From positions 24,194 to 88,193 of the forward strand of contig CAZMSO010000009.1 of NCBI GenBank assembly GCA_964568975.1: DNA of 64,000 nucleotides, given 5' to 3'. The notes below the pieces were generated by a model that had not been told where the DNA came from, ran no database searches, and saw only the letters and a program-made list of their open reading frames with translations. Shown here one piece after another: positions 58,802 to 64,000 of the stretch (its first letter is position 1; every line of letters starts with the position of its first letter). The DNA is from CAZADA01 sp964568975 (GTDB lineage: Bacteria; Pseudomonadota; Alphaproteobacteria; Caulobacterales; Maricaulaceae). The translations under genes were made by a program, and so were the position numbers.

Positions 58802-60658
58802 ATGGCTGAAAACGACGACAAGGGCGCCGCGACCGCGCCGGACCCCGCGGACTTAGCAACGGAGTCTCTCACCCAAACCGTCGCGGCGATGGAGCGCATG
58901 ACCCGGCTCTTTGCAGAAACGACGACCCACGCCGTCAACGCCATGGCCGACCCTGAGACGCAATCGCCGGACCGCGCCTCGGACGTCACCGATCCCGACC
59001 CCTTCCACGTGGCCTCCGACGCCATGGAGGTGTGGAGCCGATTCGCCACGGATCCGAGCCGGGTGGCGGCGGCGCAAGTGAAACTCTGGAACGGCTTTTT
59101 GGATGTGTGGAGCGCGGCCGCGCGCCGCGTCGCGCCCGATGCTGACGGATCGCCCGCCGCAGCGTTCGCGCCGCCGAAGGGCGACAAGCGCTGGCGGGAC
59201 GAGGAATGGACGGACAATCCCGTCTTCGACGCGCTGAAACAGACTTATTTGCTGATCTCCCATTGGCTGGTGGAGATGGTCGATCAAGTCGAGGACGTGG
59301 ATGAGGACGCAAAACGCAAAGTCCGCTTCTTCACGCGCCAATTGGCGGACGCCTTTTCGCCGACGAACTTTCCCATGACCAACCCCGCCGTGCTGCGCGA
59401 GGCTGCGAAGACGGGCGGTGAAAGTGTGTTGCGCGGCTTGCGCAATTTGGCCGAAGACCTGGAGCGCGGCCATGGGCGGATCGCGATCCGTCAGACCGAC
59501 TTCGCCAAGTTCCGCGTGGGCGAAAACGTCGCGACCACGCCGGGTGAGGTGATCTTTGAGAACCGTATTATCCAAGTGATTCAATACACGCCGAAAACGG
59601 AAACGGTCTATGCGACGCCGCTTTTGATTTTTCCGCCATGGATCAATAAGTTTTATATCTTAGATTTGCGTGCTGAGAACTCAATGGTCTCCTGGCTGCT
59701 GGAGCAGGGCTATCAAGTTTTTCTCGTGTCGTGGGTGAACCCAACGGCGGAACTCGCGGCGGCGACATTCGATGATTATATGACGGAGGGCATTGTCGCG
59801 GCGGTGGAGGCGACGCTGAAGCAAACGGGCCAGCCACACCTCAACACAGTTGGCTATTGTATCGGCGGGACTCTTTTAGCCTCGACCTTGGCCTTGATGT
59901 CGCAACGCAAAGACACACGCATTCAATCGGCGACCTTTTTCGCCGCCCAAACGGATTTCAGCGAACCCGGCGACCTCGCCATGTTCACCGAACCAGGCTG
60001 GATGGCCGAGATTGAACGGCGCATGGACGCCAATCACGGCGTCCTCGATGGTCAGACCATGGCCGACACCTTCAATATGCTGCGCGCCAATGATTTGGTA
60101 TGGTCGTTCTTTGTTCAGAATTACTTGATGGGTCATGAACCGCGCGCGTTTGATTTGCTGTTCTGGAACGCGGACGCCACGCGCCTCCCGAAGGCGTTGC
60201 ATTTGTTTTACTTGCAGCGTTTTTATGTGGACAACGCCCTCAGCCGCGGCGACTTGACGATGGACGGCCAGCGGGTGGCGCTCAATCAGGTCCAGGTCCC
60301 CTGTTATGTCCAAGCGAGCAAGGAGGACCACATCGCGCCCTTCCGCTCTGTCTACCGGGGCGCCCAGGGATTTGGCGGCGACACGCGGTTTGTGTTGGCG
60401 GGATCTGGCCATATCGCCGGGGTGATCAATCATCCGGCGGCCAAGAAGTACCAACATTGGGTGAACGACGTTGCGCCGCTGCCGCCGACGGCGGAGGCGT
60501 GGTTCGCCGGCGCTGTGGAGCAGCCGGGCTCGTGGTGGCCGGATTGGGATCAATGGCTGAGCGCGCGGTCGGGGGCGCGCATGGCGCCGACGCCGGCGGC
60601 GGAGCGGCCGCTGAAATCGATCGAGCCTGCGCCCGGGCGCTATGTCTGCGCGCCTTAA
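58802..60658 (+). CDS. phaC: Class I poly(3-hydroxyalkanoate) synthase PhaC
   Basis: Polymerises 3-hydroxyacyl-CoA to PHB/PHA at granule surfaces. The catalytic triad is visible: Cys353 in the lipase-like box GYCIGG, Asp509 in SKEDHIAPF and His537 in GSGHIAGVINHP. Other class I blocks: TNFPMTNPAVLREAAKTGGE, LIFPPWINKFYILDL, SWVNPTAELAAATFDDYM and SWWPDWDQWL near the C-terminus. 618 residues, normal for class I. Strong ribosome site GAGGGAGGG. A small CTCG-AAAA-CGAG hairpin lies 48 bp before the start. phaZ, phaB and phaR are not beside it. Confidence 0.96.
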   Translation: MAENDDKGAATAPDPADLATESLTQTVAAMERMTRLFAETTTHAVNAMADPETQSPDRASDVTDPDPFHVASDAMEVWSRFATDPSRVAAAQVKLWNGFLDVWSAAARRVAPDADGSPAAAFAPPKGDKRWRDEEWTDNPVFDALKQTYLLISHWLVEMVDQVEDVDEDAKRKVRFFTRQLADAFSPTNFPMTNPAVLREAAKTGGESVLRGLRNLAEDLERGHGRIAIRQTDFAKFRVGENVATTPGEVIFENRIIQVIQYTPKTETVYATPLLIFPPWINKFYILDLRAENSMVSWLLEQGYQVFLVSWVNPTAELAAATFDDYMTEGIVAAVEATLKQTGQPHLNTVGYCIGGTLLASTLALMSQRKDTRIQSATFFAAQTDFSEPGDLAMFTEPGWMAEIERRMDANHGVLDGQTMADTFNMLRANDLVWSFFVQNYLMGHEPRAFDLLFWNADATRLPKALHLFYLQRFYVDNALSRGDLTMDGQRVALNQVQVPCYVQASKEDHIAPFRSVYRGAQGFGGDTRFVLAGSGHIAGVINHPAAKKYQHWVNDVAPLPPTAEAWFAGAVEQPGSWWPDWDQWLSARSGARMAPTPAAERPLKSIEPAPGRYVCAP

Positions 60659-60842
60659 CGAGGGACCGGGTCGGGCGGCGGTTCACACGACGCCGCCGCA
60701 GCATCGGAATGGCGCCCGGCCGGATCGAGGGCGATATCACCTCCACGAGGATGACGCGATTGTCGCTGCGCGCGGCGAGCGCCTTCGGCCTCGCATGTCA
60801 CGGATTCCGCGCGGTCGTGTGTTCCCCGCGTCCGCCGCGACG

Positions 60843-62021
60843 CTATCGATCAATTTCACCGAACACAATGTCGAGGGAGCCAAGGATCGCGCTCACATCC
60901 GCCAGCATGTGGCCCTTATTGATGGCGTCCATGGCCGCCAAATGCGGAAAGCCCGGGGCGCGGATCTTCACCCGGTAAGGTTTGTTGGTGCCGTCGGCGA
61001 TCAAATACACGCCGAACTCGCCCTTCGGCGCTTCTACGGCGGCGTAAACCTCGCCCTCGGGCACGTGGAAGCCTTCTGTGTAAAGCTTGAAGTGGTGGAT
61101 CAACGCTTCCATCGAGCGCTTCATGTCCGCCCGGCGCGGCGGCGCCACCTTGCCCGTGGTCTCCAACACCGGGCCTTCGGGCATCATGTCCAAGCATTGG
61201 ACCATGATCTTCACGCTTTCGCGCATCTCCTCCACCCGGCAGAGATAGCGATCATAGCAATCGCCATGGACGCCGACGGGCACTTTGAAGTCGAGCTCTG
61301 AATACACTTCGTAAGGTTGCGCACGGCGCAAATCCCACGCCACGCCCGAGCCGCGGATCATGACGCCGGTAAAGCCGAGCGCTTGCCCCTCCTCCGCGCT
61401 GACCACGCCAATATCCACATTGCGTTGTTTGAAAATACGGTTGTTGGTGATCAGGCCTTCAATGTCATCGAGAACTTTGGGGAAGCTCTGGCACCAGAGG
61501 CGAATGTCTTCAATCAGATCCGGGGGAATGTCTTGGTGCACGCCGCCCGGACGGAAATAGTGCGCGTGCAGCCGTGCGCCCGACGCCCGCTCGTAAAACA
61601 CCATCAGCTTTTCGCGTTCCTCAAAGCCCCAGAGCGGAGGCGTGAGCGCGCCGACATCCAACGCTTGTGTTGTGATGTTCAGCAAATGACTGAGGATGCG
61701 GCCAATCTCGCAATAAAGCACACGGATAAATTGCGCCCGGCGCGGCGCCTCGACGCCCGCCAGCTTCTCAATCGCCAGGCAATACGCGTGCTCCTGATTC
61801 ATGGGCGCGACGTAATCCAGGCGGTCGAAATAGCCGGTCCCTTGGAGATAAGTTTTATGCTCCAAGAGCTTTTCCGTGCCCCGGTGCAGCAAGCCGATAT
61901 GGGGGTCGACGCGCTCCACCACCTCGCCGTCCAGTTCCAGCACCAAACGCAACACCCCATGGGCCGCGGGGTGCTGGGGCCCGAAATTGAGAGTGAAATT
62001 GCGCAGTTCCGTTTCGGCCAT
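60843..62021 (-). CDS. nuoD: NADH dehydrogenase I subunit D (NuoD)
   Basis: 49-kDa subunit of complex I that helps form the quinone site. Family blocks: LNFGPQHPAAHGVLRLVLEL, VDPHIGLLHRGTEKLLEHKT, YFDRLDYVAPMNQEHAYCLA and the C-terminal APKGEFGVYLIADGTNKPYR, then FPHLAAMDAINKGHMLADVS and GSLDIVFGEIDR. 392 residues, complete. AAGGA nine bases before the ATG. It is the last gene of this nuo block: nuoE does not follow and the next gene is convergent phaC. Confidence 0.97.
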   Translation of the reverse strand: MAETELRNFTLNFGPQHPAAHGVLRLVLELDGEVVERVDPHIGLLHRGTEKLLEHKTYLQGTGYFDRLDYVAPMNQEHAYCLAIEKLAGVEAPRRAQFIRVLYCEIGRILSHLLNITTQALDVGALTPPLWGFEEREKLMVFYERASGARLHAHYFRPGGVHQDIPPDLIEDIRLWCQSFPKVLDDIEGLITNNRIFKQRNVDIGVVSAEEGQALGFTGVMIRGSGVAWDLRRAQPYEVYSELDFKVPVGVHGDCYDRYLCRVEEMRESVKIMVQCLDMMPEGPVLETTGKVAPPRRADMKRSMEALIHHFKLYTEGFHVPEGEVYAAVEAPKGEFGVYLIADGTNKPYRVKIRAPGFPHLAAMDAINKGHMLADVSAILGSLDIVFGEIDR

Positions 62022-62062
62022 GGCCAGTCATCCTTCCATGCGCGCCGGGCCGGCGCGCGCCG

Positions 62063-62533
62063 TCACGAGGAGTGAGAGGCGTCCTCAGCGTCTTGGCGCG
62101 CCATGAATTCCGCGATCACTTGAGCGCCGGTCTTGCGGGGCACGTCATTGGCGAAGGCGTAGGTCGCCGGCTGATCGTCGACAAAGATTTCTTCCTTAAA
62201 GACAAAGCCATCCGCGTCGTCCAACGCGCCGAGGCTCACCGCCACATGGTCGCTGTCGACGAGCGCATACGCCAACGCGCCGCCGCACGTCGCGCAGGCC
62301 CACCGCTCCGCCCAGTCCGAGGAGCGATACCGCAGCACGCTGGCCGGATCCGCCGCCGCGAAGCCGCGCACCTCGACGCCGAACCAAGGTCCGCCGGCCC
62401 AACGCCGGCACATCGAGCAGTGGCACACGTCAAACACCCGCCCATCGCGGGCGATCGCGGTGAAGCGCGTCGCGCCGCACAAACAGCGCCCGCTGAGGCG
62501 CGCGTCCTCTCGCGAACTTGGCGGCGCCGTCAT
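62063..62533 (-). CDS. GFA-family (Mss4-like) zinc protein inside the nuo operon
   Basis: 156 residues of the glutathione-dependent formaldehyde-activating enzyme (GFA)/CENP-V fold. Four zinc-type motifs: GRCLCGATRF, CHCSMCRRWAGGP and ACATCGGALAY carry the Cys pairs. The ending FKEEIFVDDQPATYAFANDV is also typical. Most GFA proteins have no proven formaldehyde role. It lies between the 80-residue membrane protein (ATGA overlap) and nuoD (41 bp), so it is transcribed with complex I genes. Confidence 0.85.
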   Translation of the reverse strand: MTAPPSSREDARLSGRCLCGATRFTAIARDGRVFDVCHCSMCRRWAGGPWFGVEVRGFAAADPASVLRYRSSDWAERWACATCGGALAYALVDSDHVAVSLGALDDADGFVFKEEIFVDDQPATYAFANDVPRKTGAQVIAEFMARQDAEDASHSS

Positions 62534-62772
62534 TGTTGCGTGCGCCCCTGGCGTTCACCCAGCGCATAGCCGAGACCTAAGCCAAACGCGAAGGAGCTGA
62601 TCGCCATCAGCGCCGCGCCCGCGGCCAGGCCCACGCCAAACCGCAACAGCGCTAATGTCGGATCGTGCCAGTAAAACGTCACCTCAAACGGATCCGCGAA
62701 GTCGAACCGCGGATCGTCGCCCTCCGCGTGGGAGTAAAACTGGGCGTTGAAATCCGGACGCGCGTTGCTCAT
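62530..62772 (-). CDS. 80-residue membrane protein between nuoC and GFA gene
   Basis: Unknown family. A polar N-terminus (MSNARPDFNAQFYSHAEGDD) leads to one or two membrane helices (LLRFGVGLAAGAALMAISSF, AFGLGLGYALGE) and a charged end. ATGA overlaps at both ends: its start overlaps the nuoC stop and its stop overlaps the GFA start. Complex I of alphaproteobacteria has small accessory subunits, so a link to the complex is possible, but nothing in the sequence proves it. Confidence 0.75.
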   Translation of the reverse strand: MSNARPDFNAQFYSHAEGDDPRFDFADPFEVTFYWHDPTLALLRFGVGLAAGAALMAISSFAFGLGLGYALGERQGRTQQ

Positions 62773-63389
62773 GACCCGCCGCCTTGACCCGTGTCGGCTT
62801 TCTCATCCCCCGGCAAGACGTATTTCGCGCCCTCCCAGGGAGACAAGAAATCGAAATCGCGAAACTCCTGAACCAGCTTCACCGGCTCATACACCACGCG
62901 CTTTTTCTCCTCATCATAGCGGACCTCCACATGCCCGCTGAGGGGAAAGTCTTTGCGCAACGGATGCCCGTGAAAGCCGTAATCCGTCAAAATGCGCCGC
63001 AGATCCGGATGATCAGAGAACAACACGCCGAACATGTCGAACGCCTCCCGCTCATACCACGCCGCGGCGGGATAAATGTCGACCACGCTGGGCGCCGGCG
63101 CGTCGACGCCCGTGGCCAGTTTCACCCGCAACCGCAAATTCTGCGATATGGACAAGAGATGATACACAATGTCGAAGCGCTCAGCGCGCTGCGGCCAATC
63201 GACGCAGCACAAATCCACCAGCGTTGTGAAGCGCGCGCCAGGATCATCGCGCAAATACAACAGCACGTCAGTGATGGAATCGCGTTGCACCGTGACGGTG
63301 AGCTCTCCATTGACCAATGCAAAGCTGATCACCGCGGCGGGGAATTGCTCGCTAATGCGTTCGCGCAGATCCTGCAACGCGTCATCCAT
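62769..63389 (-). CDS. nuoC: NADH dehydrogenase I subunit C (NuoC)
   Basis: 30-kDa peripheral-arm subunit of complex I. Blocks: FTTLVDLCCVDWPQRAERFD, VVYHLLSISQNLRLRVKLAT-like region, the signature YEREAFDMFGVLFSDHPDLR followed by RILTDYGFHGHPLRKDFPLS, and VEVRYDEEKKRVVYEPVKLV. 206 residues; GGGAGA seven bases before the ATG. Separate nuoC and nuoD genes, not the fused form of enterobacteria. 53 bp after nuoB. Confidence 0.96.
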   Translation of the reverse strand: MDDALQDLRERISEQFPAAVISFALVNGELTVTVQRDSITDVLLYLRDDPGARFTTLVDLCCVDWPQRAERFDIVYHLLSISQNLRLRVKLATGVDAPAPSVVDIYPAAAWYEREAFDMFGVLFSDHPDLRRILTDYGFHGHPLRKDFPLSGHVEVRYDEEKKRVVYEPVKLVQEFRDFDFLSPWEGAKYVLPGDEKADTGQGGGS

Positions 63390-63442
63390 CGCGCCGTCTC
63401 CCCTCTATAGCCGGCCTCAGCGCCGCCGCCGCGCCGCGACGG

Positions 63443-64000
63443 CTATCGCTCAATCGAGCCTTCGCGGCGGATTTTCTTCTGCAGCTGCAGCACCCCATAG
63501 ACGAGCGCCTCCGCGCTGGGCGGGCAACCGGGCACGTAAATGTCCACCGGCACGACGCGATCGCAACCGCGCACAACCGCGTAGCTGTAGTGATAATAGC
63601 CGCCGCCATTGGCGCAGGAGCCCATCGAGATCACATAGCGCGGCTCCGGCATTTGGTCGTACACTTTGCGCAAAGCCGGCGCCATTTTGTTGGTCAAAGT
63701 GCCCGCCACAATCATCACATCCGATTGGCGCGGGCTCGCGCGCGGCGCGAAGCCGAACCGCTCCAAGTCGTAACGCGGCATGGAGGCTTGCATCATCTCC
63801 ACCGCACAACACGCCAGCCCGAACGTCATCCACATCAATGAGCCAGTGCGCGCCCACGTGATAAGGTCATCCGCGCGCGCGACCAAAAACCCTTTATCCG
63901 CAAGCTCGTCGGAAACACCGTCGAAAAACGGATCGTGCGTTTTCGGGTCATATGCAGGGGTCGCGGCGCGCGCGGCGCCGCCCGCAGAGACGCTTCCCGC
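63443..64000 (-). CDS. nuoB: NADH dehydrogenase I subunit B (NuoB), 5' end outside the window
   Basis: 20-kDa subunit carrying the terminal iron-sulfur cluster N2. The frame is open to the right edge: before the TTG at 63886 it reads AYDPKTHDPFFDGVSDELAD then KGFLVARADDLITWARTGSL, which is standard NuoB, so the true start lies beyond 64000. Cluster ligands: the CC pair in MTFGLACCAVEMMQ, the Cys of SMGSCANGGGYYHYSY and the Cys of VPGCPPSAEAL. 185 codons are visible. First visible gene of the nuo block. Confidence 0.96.
   Translation of the reverse strand, partial: AGSVSAGGAARAATPAYDPKTHDPFFDGVSDELADKGFLVARADDLITWARTGSLMWMTFGLACCAVEMMQASMPRYDLERFGFAPRASPRQSDVMIVAGTLTNKMAPALRKVYDQMPEPRYVISMGSCANGGGYYHYSYAVVRGCDRVVPVDIYVPGCPPSAEALVYGVLQLQKKIRREGSIER

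Noticed and set aside
1..64000. tRNA, rRNA, riboswitches, insertion sequences, prophage
   Set aside because: No T-loop-like tRNA signatures in intergenic DNA, no transposase or phage proteins and no flanking terminal repeats were recognised by eye; a covariance-model search would be decisive.

Overview
The window is 64 kb of dense, GC-rich bacterial chromosome with no phage, insertion sequence, rRNA, tRNA or CRISPR array that I could recognise. The gene content and order (flgF-flgG-flgA-flgH; fabD-fabG-acpP-fabF-mltG-yicC-gmk; lptF-lptG-lptD-surA-pdxA-rsmA; rpsF-rpsR-rplI-dnaB; aroK-aroB beside xerD; class I phaC; nuoB-nuoC-nuoD) point to an alphaproteobacterium, probably a flagellated, aerobic, carotenoid- and PHB-forming member of the Caulobacterales/Maricaulales/Hyphomonadales type. 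That placement is inference. A run of 100 N at 53023-53122 shows that the sequence comes from a scaffolded assembly.

Layout. 1-1.6 kb: phytoene desaturase crtI on the minus strand, coupled to a following gene cut by the window edge, with a TGT-N12-ACA palindrome in front of it. 1.7-11.6 kb: flagellar block with fliI (+), two tandem paralogous small outer-membrane barrels (-), a secreted repeat-like protein translationally coupled to motA-motB (-), then flgF-flgG-flgA-flgH and a FliL-like gene (+). 11.6-15.5 kb: a FAD monooxygenase, a secreted heme-c/beta-propeller protein and dapE (+). 15.4-18.7 kb: def, fmt, a GNAT gene and truA (-). 19-23 kb: rmuC (-), a double VOC protein (+), the C-terminal remnant of a GH3 beta-glucosidase (-) and a transaldolase (+). 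23.2-27.4 kb: a surface-polysaccharide module with a methyltransferase, Wzt-like ATPase and Wzm-like permease (-), and a glycosyltransferase (+) preceded by an overlapping 43-codon ORF. 27.7-30.1 kb: pepA, holC and an I78-type lipoprotein (-). 30.3-38.4 kb: LPS transport and OMP folding (lptF, lptG, lptD, surA), then pdxA and rsmA (+). 38.4-44.7 kb: fatty-acid synthesis operon with mltG, yicC and gmk (-). 44.9-48.2 kb: rpsF, rpsR, rplI, dnaB (+). 48.2-52.2 kb: accA, xerD, a large alanine-rich secreted protein and a tiny membrane protein (-). 52.3-56.8 kb: aroK, gap, aroB, a CNNM/CBS membrane protein and a geranylgeranyl-reductase-like flavoprotein (+). 56.9-64 kb: an alanine-type aminotransferase and a small exported protein (-), phaC (+), and part of the respiratory complex I operon (-) in which two non-nuo genes sit between nuoC and nuoD and nothing follows nuoD.

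Most of the window is housekeeping. Genes are packed tightly: many ATGA or GTGA start/stop overlaps mark translationally coupled operons, and four convergent pairs overlap at their stops. I did not find a clearly new multi-gene system. The signals most worth a second look are the PpsR/CrtJ-like operator at crtI, two short ORFs (25979-26110 and 52012-52152), the interrupted nuo operon, the decayed GH3 gene, the 14-bp tandem arrays placed at two gene ends, and the probable leaderless promoter of def.
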